DNA from: an uncultured Sulfitobacter sp.
GTDB lineage: Bacteria; Pseudomonadota; Alphaproteobacteria; Rhodobacterales; Rhodobacteraceae
Assembly: GCA_937928635.1 (NCBI GenBank)
Contig: CALFWM010000029.1
Span: 20,705 to 84,704 of the forward strand
Direction: 5' to 3'
DNA: 64,000 nt
Each line of letters starts with the position of its first letter. Within the stretch, counting starts at the first letter, position 1. The notes below the pieces were generated by a model. It ran no database searches. It was not told the origin of the DNA and was given only the letters and a program-made list of their open reading frames with translations. Below, one piece after another: positions 28,496-36,005 of the stretch. The position numbers were made by a program, and so were the translations under genes.

Positions 28496-29620
28496 ATGCC
28501 CCATGAGTCCCACCCTGACCCCGCCTATTTTCTGTACCATTCAATAGGGCAGTACCCCGGAAAAGCAGCGGGAATGTCAGCGGCATTGGGGCAATTTGCC
28601 GACACCTGGGGCGCGTTGGATGATGCGCAATGGCCAAAGGTGCTGCAAGATAGAGAGGTCTTTCTATCCCTTTGGCGCGACCTGATTGATGCCCCTGAGG
28701 GCAGTCTGACGAGCGCAGAAAACGTGACCACTGCCTTGTTTTCTGTCTTGGGCGGTCTGCCACCTGAACGGCTGAGGGGTAAGCGGGTGCTGATCGGGGC
28801 CGATTGTTTCCCGTCATTGCATTTTCTGCTGAACGGCATGGCGGAGCGGCTGGACTATACGCTTGAAACGGTGCCTGTGCGGCAGGGGGAATTCTGGGTC
28901 AAAGATGAGGATATGATGGCCGCCTGGGGGCCAGATGTTGGGCTCACCTTGCTGACGTTCGTGACCTCCACCGCATCGTATCGGTGTGACCTTGCGGCGT
29001 TGATTGCCCATGGGCAACAGATGGGGTCACTGGTTGGGGTGGATCTGACGCAGGGCATTGGGGTCATTCCGTTCTCGCTCACTGATTTTCCGGCAGATTT
29101 TGTGGTTTCAACCACGCTCAAATGGCTTTGCGGCACGCCGGGTGCCGGCATCGTTCAGATGCGCCCCGATCTGATCGCAGAGATGCAACCAGAATTGCGC
29201 GGATGGTTTTCACAGGCCAATCCATTTTCCTGGGACCTGGAGGCATTTGAATATGCCCCTGATGCGCGGCGGTTTGAGCATGGCACGCCGTCGGTTCTGG
29301 CCTGTGTTGGATCGGTGCCTGCGCTGAAATGGCATGCGGGGCAGGTGGACGTGTTGGCGCACAATCGGGTGCTTACGGATATGGTTATCGCGCGGGCGCA
29401 AGACATGGGTCTGACGTTGGCCACGCCTTTGGGGCAGGCGCAGCGCGGGGGATCGGTGATGCTGCACCTGTCCGGGGACACAGCAACATTGGTCGATCTG
29501 CTGCGCGCGCAGCAGATCTATGTGGACGCGCGCGGGCAGATTTTGCGCATTTCGCCGGGGGCAATGACAACGCAGGCGCATGTGGTGCGGCTGTTTGAAG
29601 GGGTGCAGGCGTTGCTGTAG
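28496..29620 (+). CDS. Kynureninase-like PLP enzyme (aminotransferase class V fold)
   Basis: A 374-residue fold-type I PLP enzyme. VGVDLTQGIGVIPF places the conserved Asp at 183. VVSTTLKWLCGTPGAG carries the likely Schiff-base Lys209 in the kynureninase-type S-T-x-K-W-x-x-G-x-P-G context. Kynureninase cleaves kynurenine to anthranilate and alanine, but the protein is shorter than typical KynU (about 400-420), so a related C-C or C-S lyase is possible. It starts eight bases after repB and may share its transcript. A third copy of the parS-like palindrome core lies inside it. Confidence 0.8.
   Translation: MPHESHPDPAYFLYHSIGQYPGKAAGMSAALGQFADTWGALDDAQWPKVLQDREVFLSLWRDLIDAPEGSLTSAENVTTALFSVLGGLPPERLRGKRVLIGADCFPSLHFLLNGMAERLDYTLETVPVRQGEFWVKDEDMMAAWGPDVGLTLLTFVTSTASYRCDLAALIAHGQQMGSLVGVDLTQGIGVIPFSLTDFPADFVVSTTLKWLCGTPGAGIVQMRPDLIAEMQPELRGWFSQANPFSWDLEAFEYAPDARRFEHGTPSVLACVGSVPALKWHAGQVDVLAHNRVLTDMVIARAQDMGLTLATPLGQAQRGGSVMLHLSGDTATLVDLLRAQQIYVDARGQILRISPGAMTTQAHVVRLFEGVQALL
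29004..29017. repeat. Third parS-like palindrome core, inside a coding region
   Basis: TTGCCCATGGGCAA is the 14-base centre of both parS-like palindromes at 24602 and 24676, here within the kynureninase-like gene about 4.3 kb away. The outer AAT/ATT arms are only partly kept. It could be a weak ParB site or chance. Confidence 0.4.
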
Positions 29621-29638
29621 TACGGCGCGGCCGCCCTT

Positions 29639-29657
29639 AAGGCGGGCCTCGGCCCGC
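29639..29657. repeat. Repeated intergenic hairpin, copy 1
   Basis: AAGGCGGGCCTCGGCCCGC lies in the 42-base gap between convergent genes. GCGGGCC and GGCCCGC form a perfect stem with a two-base loop. The same 19 bases, with one more identical T before them, occur at 35974. It probably ends both transcripts although no strong T run follows. Confidence 0.6.
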
Positions 29658-29662
29658 AGGCC

Positions 29663-30829
29663 CTAGCAAAGCGCGTTGAAAAACCGTTGCATCCGGGCCA
29701 TGGCATCTTCCAGCACGTCCAGCTCTGCACAGCCAAAACAGACCCGCAAGTGGCCTTCGCCAGCCTTGCCATAAAAACTGCCTGCCTCCACCACCACGCC
29801 CGTGTCAGCCATTAGTTTTTCCGCACATTCCTGCGCAGACAGGCCCGTGGCGGCGATGTCTGGAAAGGCATAGATCGTGCCCTCCACCGGGGCGCAGGTC
29901 ACGCCCGGCATCTGGTTCAACCGTGTAACCACCAGATCGCGGCGGGCGCGGTCACGATCGACCATGGATTTGAGCACCTCCGGGTCCCCGGTAAGGGCGG
30001 CAAGGGCACCGTGCTGGATAAAGGTGTTCACATGGGTGACTTCACTGGTGTGCATCTTCATCAGCGGCCCAATCAGGGCGGCATCGGCGGCAAGATACCC
30101 AAGCCGCCAGCCGTCCATCGCATAGGCCTTGGTAAAGGCGCACATGGTGATGGTGCGCGCCTTCATCCCCGGCAAAGATGCGATGGAGATGTGGCGTGCG
30201 CCGTCATAGGTGATCTCTTCGTAGACTTCATCCGACAGGACCAGCAGGTCGTGTTTCTGCGCAAGATCGGCAATGATGTCCAACTCTGCCCGGGTGTAGA
30301 CACGCCCCGTGGGATTGCAGGGATTGATCAGAGCAATGGCGCGTGTTGCGGGGGTGATATGTGGCTCTATCAAGGCGCGATGGATCGAAAACCCGTTTGC
30401 GGCGTCTAGTGGCGCAACGGTGACTTTTGCTCCCGCCAGCTCCGCCTTGCCGATGTGTTGCGGATAATAGGGGGCCAGTAACAGGCATTCATCCCCCGTA
30501 TCCAGAAACGCCATAAACGCGGCAAAGGAGGCCTGCGTCAGACCGTTGGTTACAATGACCTCATCCGCGCAGACATTGATCTGGTTTTGTCGTTGCAGTT
30601 TGTCTGCGATTGCGCCGCGCAGTTCCGGCAGGCCTTGCAGATCAGAGTAATGCACCGCGCCCGATTGCAAGGCGGCGATGGTGGCATCTTTGATGTGCTG
30701 TGGCGTGTCTTCGACCGGCATGCCAAGTTCCAGATGGATCAAATCGCCCTGCATCCCCACGGCTTTGGCGAACATGCCGAAATTCTTGGGCGAGGTGTTT
30801 GTGATGCGGCGGGCAGGGCGGATCGGCAT
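29663..30829 (-). CDS. Aminotransferase class I/II (aspartate aminotransferase fold)
   Basis: The ATG at 30829 (MPIRPARRITN) gives 388 residues, normal for the family; the open frame extends upstream to 30952 without homology-like sequence. LINPCNPTG (168-176) and LLVLSDEVYEE include the Asp200 that holds the PLP pyridine. FTKAYAMDGWRLGY carries Lys234 and the carboxylate-binding Arg242. It transfers amino groups between an amino acid and a 2-oxo acid in the cytoplasm. It is convergent with the kynureninase-like gene and divergent from the SDR gene at 30912. Confidence 0.9.
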   Translation of the reverse strand: MPIRPARRITNTSPKNFGMFAKAVGMQGDLIHLELGMPVEDTPQHIKDATIAALQSGAVHYSDLQGLPELRGAIADKLQRQNQINVCADEVIVTNGLTQASFAAFMAFLDTGDECLLLAPYYPQHIGKAELAGAKVTVAPLDAANGFSIHRALIEPHITPATRAIALINPCNPTGRVYTRAELDIIADLAQKHDLLVLSDEVYEEITYDGARHISIASLPGMKARTITMCAFTKAYAMDGWRLGYLAADAALIGPLMKMHTSEVTHVNTFIQHGALAALTGDPEVLKSMVDRDRARRDLVVTRLNQMPGVTCAPVEGTIYAFPDIAATGLSAQECAEKLMADTGVVVEAGSFYGKAGEGHLRVCFGCAELDVLEDAMARMQRFFNALC

Positions 30830-30911
30830 GAGGCACCTTTGCGATAGATATGTGCGTTTAGGTGCAATTGGGGTAGCGTGATCCAGGTGTGATGACCACA
30901 GGAGAATAGGG

Positions 30912-31634
30912 ATGGCCAGGATAGCGGTTGTGACGGGTGCGGCGGGCGGCATGGGCCGGGCGATTGTCGCACGTTTGCTGGCAGATCAGATGCAGGTTGT
31001 TGGCCTCGATATTGATGCCGAGGGTCTGGGGGATATGGCGCAGCCCGGATTTGGCAGTATCGTGACGGATCTGACCGATGCGGGGGCCATCGCCCAGGCC
31101 TTTACCCAGATAGGCGCGGATCACGGTGGTGTTGATGCGCTGGTCAACAACGCAGGCACCTGTTTCATGTCGGAATTTCCCGACATCCCGGAGCAGGAGT
31201 TTGAAACCCAAATGGCGCTCAATTTCTCAGGGGCGTTTCATTGCTGTCAGGCCGCGATCAAGCTGATGCAGGGGCGTGATGGGGTGCGCAAGATCGTCAA
31301 TATTTCGTCTAACGGTGCCTATAATTTTGACGCTTTTGATCCGCCCCATTACCGCGCGTCAAAGGCCGCGCTGGACACGCTGACCAAAGACCTCGCACGG
31401 CGCTATGCGCGGGATCAGATTGCGGTCAATTCCATCGCGCCCGCCATGACAGAGACCCCGTTGTTTGGCGTGGTCAGTGAGGAGGTGTTGGCCGAGGCGA
31501 TTGCACAAATGCCCCATGGCCGTGCGATGCAGCCCTCAGAGATTGCCGATTGGGTTGGGTTTCTGATGTCACCTGCCGGAGATATTTCCAGCGGCAATGT
31601 GATCATCCTTAATCAAGGGCGCGATGTGCGTTGA
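30912..31634 (+). CDS. Short-chain dehydrogenase/reductase
   Basis: A 240-residue classical SDR. VTGAAGGMGRAIV is the TGxxxGxG cofactor motif, LVNNAG the conserved NNAG, NISSNGAYNF the Ser region and YRASKAALDT the catalytic Tyr-x-x-x-Lys. The aspartate after the second strand (GLDIDAEG) suggests NAD rather than NADP preference. GGAGAATAGGG precedes the start at 30912. The substrate is not evident; the neighbouring aminotransferase does not settle it. Confidence 0.9.
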   Translation: MARIAVVTGAAGGMGRAIVARLLADQMQVVGLDIDAEGLGDMAQPGFGSIVTDLTDAGAIAQAFTQIGADHGGVDALVNNAGTCFMSEFPDIPEQEFETQMALNFSGAFHCCQAAIKLMQGRDGVRKIVNISSNGAYNFDAFDPPHYRASKAALDTLTKDLARRYARDQIAVNSIAPAMTETPLFGVVSEEVLAEAIAQMPHGRAMQPSEIADWVGFLMSPAGDISSGNVIILNQGRDVR

Positions 31635-31652
31635 CTCGGTTTTAACAGATGC

Positions 31653-31665
31653 GCATGCTATATGC
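31653..31665. promoter_or_regulatory. Candidate ccdAB promoter/operator
   Basis: GCATGCTATATGC has GCAT/ATGC inverted arms around a TGCTATAT extended -10-like element, 18 bases before the ccdA start. GAGGAG at about 31671-31676 is the ribosome binding site. CcdA/CcdAB complexes repress their own promoter, so an operator here is expected; this assignment is by position only. Confidence 0.35.
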
Positions 31666-31683
31666 ACATTGAGGAGAGCCATC

Positions 31684-31914
31684 ATGGGCATGCAACAGCG
31701 GACCAAAAAAGCCACCAACGTCACGCTGGATCAGGCGATGTTGGAAGACGCAAAAGCACTGGGGATCAACATCTCCCAAGCGGCTGAGGCAGGCGTGCGC
31801 GCCGCGGTGCGTGAGGCCTGGATCGAGGAAAACCGCGAAAGCATGGAGGCCTGGAACAAATGGGTTGAGGAAAACGGCCTCCCACTCGAAGAATTCAGGA
31901 TGTTTGGTGTCTAG
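31684..31914 (+). CDS. ccdA: CcdA-type antitoxin
   Basis: A 76-residue antitoxin using the ATG at 31684 behind GAGGAG. The N-terminal part, KKATNVTLDQAMLEDAKALG, is the ribbon-helix-helix DNA-binding domain. The C-terminal stretch, WIEENRESMEAWNKWVEENG, is the CcdB-binding tail typical of CcdA. It overlaps ccdB by eight bases, the standard antitoxin-first toxin-antitoxin arrangement. It blocks CcdB poisoning of DNA gyrase and, with CcdB, represses the operon. On this replicon it would act in post-segregational stabilisation alongside parAB. Confidence 0.93.
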   Translation: MGMQQRTKKATNVTLDQAMLEDAKALGINISQAAEAGVRAAVREAWIEENRESMEAWNKWVEENGLPLEEFRMFGV

Positions 31915-32206
31915 GTTCGACATTTATCCCAGCCAGAGCACTCGGGGGTATCTTCTTGATCTTCAAAGTGATTTCCTGGCTGTGCAATCCACACGCGTGA
32001 TCGTTCCCTTGCTGCCTGAAAACGATCTGCCCGAGCGTATAAGGATGCTTCATCCTGTGTTCGAAATAGAGGGTGAGATGCATGTGATGGCAACCCACCT
32101 TATCGCGACGGTCCCGCTCAGCCGCCTAGCCCCAGTGTCAGGGAACCTCTCTGCGCATGCAGATCAGATCACCCGTGCCTTGGACCTGCTGTTCCAAGGG
32201 CACTGA
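31907..32206 (+). CDS. ccdB: CcdB-type gyrase toxin
   Basis: A GTG start at 31907 inside the end of ccdA gives 99 residues, close to the 101 of F-plasmid CcdB. The protein begins with SRFDIYPS and continues YLLDLQSDFLAV, RVIVPLLP and MHVMATHLIATVP, matching the SH3-like CcdB fold. The C-terminus ends DLLFQGH, whereas F CcdB ends in the toxic Trp-Gly-Ile, so activity at the extreme C-terminus is uncertain. CcdB traps the gyrase-DNA cleavage complex in cells that lose the antitoxin. It ends directly at the convergent MBL gene. Confidence 0.9.
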   Translation: MSRFDIYPSQSTRGYLLDLQSDFLAVQSTRVIVPLLPENDLPERIRMLHPVFEIEGEMHVMATHLIATVPLSRLAPVSGNLSAHADQITRALDLLFQGH

Positions 32207-32965
32207 TCATTCAAACCACGCCGGTGCCTTTTTCAGATCGGGCCATTGCTCCGGGCTATGCCCATAGATCAACAGCGCATCCCGCTTTGCCGCCAAATCC
32301 ATCAGGCGCGCGCCATGGAAAATCGCCAGATCATCATCCCATGACCCGGCAAATTTCTCGTCGATTTCGCTGGCCCGGCTGATCGCATCAGAGGTGAACA
32401 GCACCCAGCCCGTTTCGGGCAGGCGGATCATAAACGCAAGCTGGCCCGGCGCGTGGCCCGGACAATGCAGCACCTCAAAATCGGGGCCAATTTCGGTATC
32501 ATCCGAAATCAGATGATAGATCGCATCAGGCCATTCCATCATCTGTTTGCCCGACCAATAAAGCGGGCGGGGCAGGGCGCGTTCATCCGCCGATATCAGC
32601 ATCGGAGCATGGGGATAGCCCGCCATATCACCAATGTGGTCAATATGCGTGTGGCTTTGGATCATCAGAGTGACGTCTGATTTGGCCAATCCCAGTTTGG
32701 CCAGCTGCGGGCCCGGCATGTTGTCAGGTGTCACCGATAAAACGCGCCCAAAACTGCCCAGATCGTCCTCCCGCGTGGCGGCCTCTGCATCCTCGGCGTA
32801 TTTTGGAGGAAACCCGGTGTCGATCAGGATGACTTCACCTGCGTCCGTTTCAATCACCGCACCGCAAATCCCGATGGTGCGCGGCCCGGCGTGCACCTCA
32901 AACAACCCATAATCCAGCATGGCGAGCCGTTTGGGTTTGCCCTTTAGTCTGATCTGGTTTTCCAT
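32207..32965 (-). CDS. MBL-fold metallo-hydrolase (lactonase-like)
   Basis: The ATG at 32965 (MENQIRLKGK) gives 252 residues and avoids the divergent gene; the open frame reaches 33007. QSHTHIDHIGDMAG provides the HxHxDH di-metal site (His105, His107, Asp109, His110) and HCPGHAPGQLAF the next His. The layout resembles AHL lactonases of the AttM/AiiB kind and other small lactonases. It could open a lactone product; the amidohydrolase at 34111 resembles sugar lactonases, so the context has two possible lactone enzymes. Confidence 0.87.
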   Translation of the reverse strand: MENQIRLKGKPKRLAMLDYGLFEVHAGPRTIGICGAVIETDAGEVILIDTGFPPKYAEDAEAATREDDLGSFGRVLSVTPDNMPGPQLAKLGLAKSDVTLMIQSHTHIDHIGDMAGYPHAPMLISADERALPRPLYWSGKQMMEWPDAIYHLISDDTEIGPDFEVLHCPGHAPGQLAFMIRLPETGWVLFTSDAISRASEIDEKFAGSWDDDLAIFHGARLMDLAAKRDALLIYGHSPEQWPDLKKAPAWFE

Positions 32966-32989
32966 GGGGCAAGTCAGCCGGGGGACCCG

Positions 32990-34114
32990 ATGAAAGTCAA
33001 GATACACACGTTGTTTCAGTACTTGTTGGAAACCACAGAGGCCGCGCCCGAAGCGATTGTGGGTTTTTCGCTGTCGGGGTCGCCAAAGCTGGGCGATTAT
33101 CTGGCGGAGCTGGACCCGGAGCAGTCACTGGATTGGAACAACCGCGACTTTCGCGGCCTGCCAGAACTGCGCGATCATGTGTTGGCGCAGGCGGGGCTGG
33201 TGGGGCGCTGCACTCCGGGTGATGTGTTGATCACCGCTGGTGCGGGAGAGGCGAATTATCTGGCCATTATGCAACTGTTGCAGCCCGAAGATGAGATTGT
33301 GATTGAAACCCCCGGCTGGCCGCAGGCGGAAGTGCTGGCTAAGGCGATTGGCGCGAAGGTGGTCAAAGTCGCCCGACAGGAGGTCGATCAATGGCGCCTG
33401 CCGCTGGATGAATTGGCGGATGCGGTCATGCCCAAAACCAAGCTGATTTTCATCAGCAATCCCAACAACCCGACCGGGGGGGTGCTCAATGCCGAAGACA
33501 TGGCGGAACTGGTGCGCATTGCAGATCAGGTGGGCGCATGGCTGCTGGTAGATGAGGTTTATGCGGGTTTGGAATGGGACGGACCGCGCGCGCCGTCGGT
33601 GGCCGGGATGTATCCACGCGGCATCACAACCGGGTCGGTCAGCAAAGCCCTTGGGTTGCAAGGGCTGCGCACGGGCTGGCTGATCTGCCCTGATCCCACC
33701 TTGGTGATGGATGCGGTAATTTTGCGGGAAAATTCATCGGAGATCATGAATATCATGGGCGAGGTGATTGCCGAAATCGCCCTGCGCCCCGCCCGCTATG
33801 CCAGCGCCATGGAAAAGGCGCGCCGTGAAGGCGCAGCCAACCTCGCGCAGATGAACACCTGGATCGCGGGGCAAGACGGGTTAAGCTGGGTGCCGCCCCG
33901 CGCCGGTCTGATCGGTTTGGGGCGCCTGCCCACAGGCATCGACAGTGACGATTTTGCCAGACGGCTCTTGGCGGATCCCTACCGCACCTTTCTGCTGCCG
34001 GGCAGCGCCTATGACCAACCCAATCACATTCGTCTGGGCGTTGGCGGCGGTGCCAGTGTGAACCTGAACGAAGGCTTGGATCGACTGGCACAGGCGCTTA
34101 AGGATTGGACATGA
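32990..34114 (+). CDS. Aminotransferase class I/II
   Basis: A 374-residue fold-type I aminotransferase. SNPNNPTGG is the NPxNPTG motif, LLVDEVYAGLEW carries the PLP-ring Asp, and TGSVSKALGLQGLRTGW contains the Schiff-base Lys219 and the carboxylate Arg. The N-terminus QYLLETTEAAPEAIVGFSLSG is like those of small MalY/arginine-type aminotransferases. Its TGA overlaps the ATG of the amidohydrolase gene, so the two are co-translated. It is the second of three aminotransferases within 12 kb. Confidence 0.88.
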   Translation: MKVKIHTLFQYLLETTEAAPEAIVGFSLSGSPKLGDYLAELDPEQSLDWNNRDFRGLPELRDHVLAQAGLVGRCTPGDVLITAGAGEANYLAIMQLLQPEDEIVIETPGWPQAEVLAKAIGAKVVKVARQEVDQWRLPLDELADAVMPKTKLIFISNPNNPTGGVLNAEDMAELVRIADQVGAWLLVDEVYAGLEWDGPRAPSVAGMYPRGITTGSVSKALGLQGLRTGWLICPDPTLVMDAVILRENSSEIMNIMGEVIAEIALRPARYASAMEKARREGAANLAQMNTWIAGQDGLSWVPPRAGLIGLGRLPTGIDSDDFARRLLADPYRTFLLPGSAYDQPNHIRLGVGGGASVNLNEGLDRLAQALKDWT

Positions 34115-35016
34115 CAGATTTCAAATTGATCGACGCGCATCACCACCTTTGGGCCCCGCAAAGTGATCCGGGGCAGGTGGGGTATGTCTGGCTCAAAGAC
34201 ATTGGCGCGCCCAAACCTTTTGGCGACCCCACAGCGATCCAACGCGATTACCTGATTGCGGAGTTTCTGGCAGAGCCTGCCCCGCACCAATTCGCAGGGT
34301 CTGTGCATTTGCAATGTGACCCTAATGTGCCTGATCCGGTGGCGGAAACCGCATTTATCCAGGGGATGAGTGACGCCACGGGGCACCCCTTGATGATCGT
34401 TGCCTTTGCTGACCTTACGCGTGCCGATTTTGCCGAGGTGCTGGTGCGGCATCTGTCCTACCCAAATCTGCGCGGCATCCGGCAGATCATTTCTCACCTG
34501 CCCGCACGTCCCGCCATCAGCTTTGCTGCGCGCAACCTGCTGCAAGATAGGGTCTGGCGTGAGAACTACGCGGTTTTGGCGCAACATGGGCTGAGTTTTG
34601 ATCTGCAACTCTACCCGGAACAGATGGAAGAGGCGGCGGCGTTTCTTGCACTGCATCCAGATGTGCCGGTGGTGATTGACCACCTCGGCAGTCCCTATGA
34701 CACCAGCACGACGGGCCTGGGGATGTGGCAAACAGGCATGACAGTTCTGGCCGCATTGCCCCATGTGTCCGTCAAGCTGGGCGGATACGCGATGTATCTG
34801 GGGGCTGATCTGGGCGCGGCTGCGCGCCATGTAACCCAAACGGCGCTGGACCTCTTTGGCCCGGAGCGTGTGATGTTTGCCAGCAATTTTCCGGTGGATT
34901 CGGTGCATCTGACCTATGGCGACCTGTTGACCTTTGTACTGGGGGTCTTGGGAGATAACCCGGATGTGCGCACAGCGGTGCTGCATGACACGGCACATCG
35001 GTTTTACCGTTTCTGA
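34111..35016 (+). CDS. Amidohydrolase family 2 protein (fuconolactonase-like)
   Basis: The ATG at 34111, overlapping the previous TGA, gives 301 residues. LIDAHHHLWAP supplies the HxH metal site (His10, His12) of the amidohydrolase-2 TIM barrel. VVIDHLGSP has the barrel His-Leu-Gly motif and MFASNFPVDS the terminal Asp region. Family members hydrolyse lactones such as L-fuconolactone or decarboxylate aromatic acids. It is co-transcribed with an aminotransferase and followed by an IclR regulator gene, which suggests catabolism rather than polysaccharide synthesis. Confidence 0.88.
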   Translation: MTDFKLIDAHHHLWAPQSDPGQVGYVWLKDIGAPKPFGDPTAIQRDYLIAEFLAEPAPHQFAGSVHLQCDPNVPDPVAETAFIQGMSDATGHPLMIVAFADLTRADFAEVLVRHLSYPNLRGIRQIISHLPARPAISFAARNLLQDRVWRENYAVLAQHGLSFDLQLYPEQMEEAAAFLALHPDVPVVIDHLGSPYDTSTTGLGMWQTGMTVLAALPHVSVKLGGYAMYLGADLGAAARHVTQTALDLFGPERVMFASNFPVDSVHLTYGDLLTFVLGVLGDNPDVRTAVLHDTAHRFYRF

Positions 35017-35021
35017 AAATG

Positions 35022-35049
35022 GATCACTATTGACACCACCGTTGTGATC
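35022..35049 (+). promoter_or_regulatory. Candidate iclR promoter with inverted repeat
   Basis: A perfect -35-like TTGACA (35030-35035) lies inside an inverted repeat, GATCAC (35022) and GTGATC (35044), just upstream of the iclR start. The -10 is not obvious. IclR proteins often autoregulate through such sites; this is inference. Confidence 0.35.
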
Positions 35050-35089
35050 AGAGACCTTTTTGGCACTGCCAATAAGGATCGCCCACTGT

Positions 35090-35839
35090 ATGAAGACGGT
35101 CGACAAAGCCTTTCGCGTGCTTGACCAGTTCTCTGCTGAACGCAGAGAAGCGGGTCTGAGCGAATTGTCCCGGCTTGCCGGGCTTGATAAAGCGGCAACC
35201 CGTCGGCTGCTGGTGGCGCTGTCCAAACATGGGTTTATCGAACAATCCGCCGAAACCCGTAAGTATCGGCTGGGGCAGGGGTTTTTGCGCCTTGCCCGCA
35301 TTCGTGAGGCGACCGTGCCCATGGCGCAGGCGGCCCAGGCAGTGGTGGATTGGCTGACGGATGAGGTCAATGAAACCGTGCATGCCAGCGTGCCTGCCGG
35401 GCTTAGCATGTCCACAATCGCATTTCGTCTGCCGCGCCGGGGCAATGTGATCAATATCGTCCCTTCCGAGGCGATCCCCTTTCATGCGACGGCTGCCGGG
35501 CTTGCCTTTTTGGCCTTTGCCACCGCAGAAACGCAGGCGCGTGTTCTGGCGCAAAAACGCGACATGACAGCAACGCAAACCCTGATCGCACGGGCTGATA
35601 TTGAGGCCAAACTGGCAGAAACCAAAACAGCCGGATTTGCCCGGACCCGCAATTCGATGGAGGACGGTGTTGCCAGTGTCGCGATGCCCTTCTTTTTTGA
35701 TTCCGAAGACCCGGCTGGCGCAATTTCCATCGCGCTGCCGGATGCAAAGTTGTCAGATGCCAGATGTGGCAAGTTGATTCCTGTTCTAAAAGACGCTGTG
35801 GATCGTCTAGAAAGCACGCTGACCGGGCAGGTGCACTAA
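35090..35839 (+). CDS. IclR-family transcriptional regulator
   Basis: I chose the ATG at 35090 (MKTVDKAFRVLDQF) behind AAGGA; the frame also has a TTG at 35060. The 249-residue product has the IclR winged helix, GLSELSRLAGLDKAATRRLL, then a KHGFIEQSAETRKYRLG wing. The C-terminal effector-binding domain includes VNETVHASVPAGLSM and a late AGFARTRNSMEDGVASVAMP. It probably controls the adjacent catabolic genes, either the upstream aminotransferase-amidohydrolase pair or the downstream aldehyde dehydrogenase and tctABC block. Confidence 0.92.
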   Translation: MKTVDKAFRVLDQFSAERREAGLSELSRLAGLDKAATRRLLVALSKHGFIEQSAETRKYRLGQGFLRLARIREATVPMAQAAQAVVDWLTDEVNETVHASVPAGLSMSTIAFRLPRRGNVINIVPSEAIPFHATAAGLAFLAFATAETQARVLAQKRDMTATQTLIARADIEAKLAETKTAGFARTRNSMEDGVASVAMPFFFDSEDPAGAISIALPDAKLSDARCGKLIPVLKDAVDRLESTLTGQVH

Positions 35840-35973
35840 GGACAGATCACCTATTCAAAACGGGCTGGCGGGCCAAGGCACCGCCTTACGCTGTACGTTC
35901 CCTTTCACCCTTCAAATTAAACTCATCCCGCAGGTGCCACATGCGGTGTCGCAGGCGTAGGCCACCTGCCCGT

Positions 35974-35993
35974 AAGGCGGGCCTCGGCCCGCC
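35974..35993. repeat. Repeated intergenic hairpin, copy 2
   Basis: AAGGCGGGCCTCGGCCCGCC forms the stem GGCGGGCC/GGCCCGCC. The first 19 bases equal those at 29639-29657. It again lies between convergent genes (iclR and the aldehyde dehydrogenase), which supports a role in transcript ending. Confidence 0.6.
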
Positions 35994-36005
35994 AGCCGCC
36001 TTATC

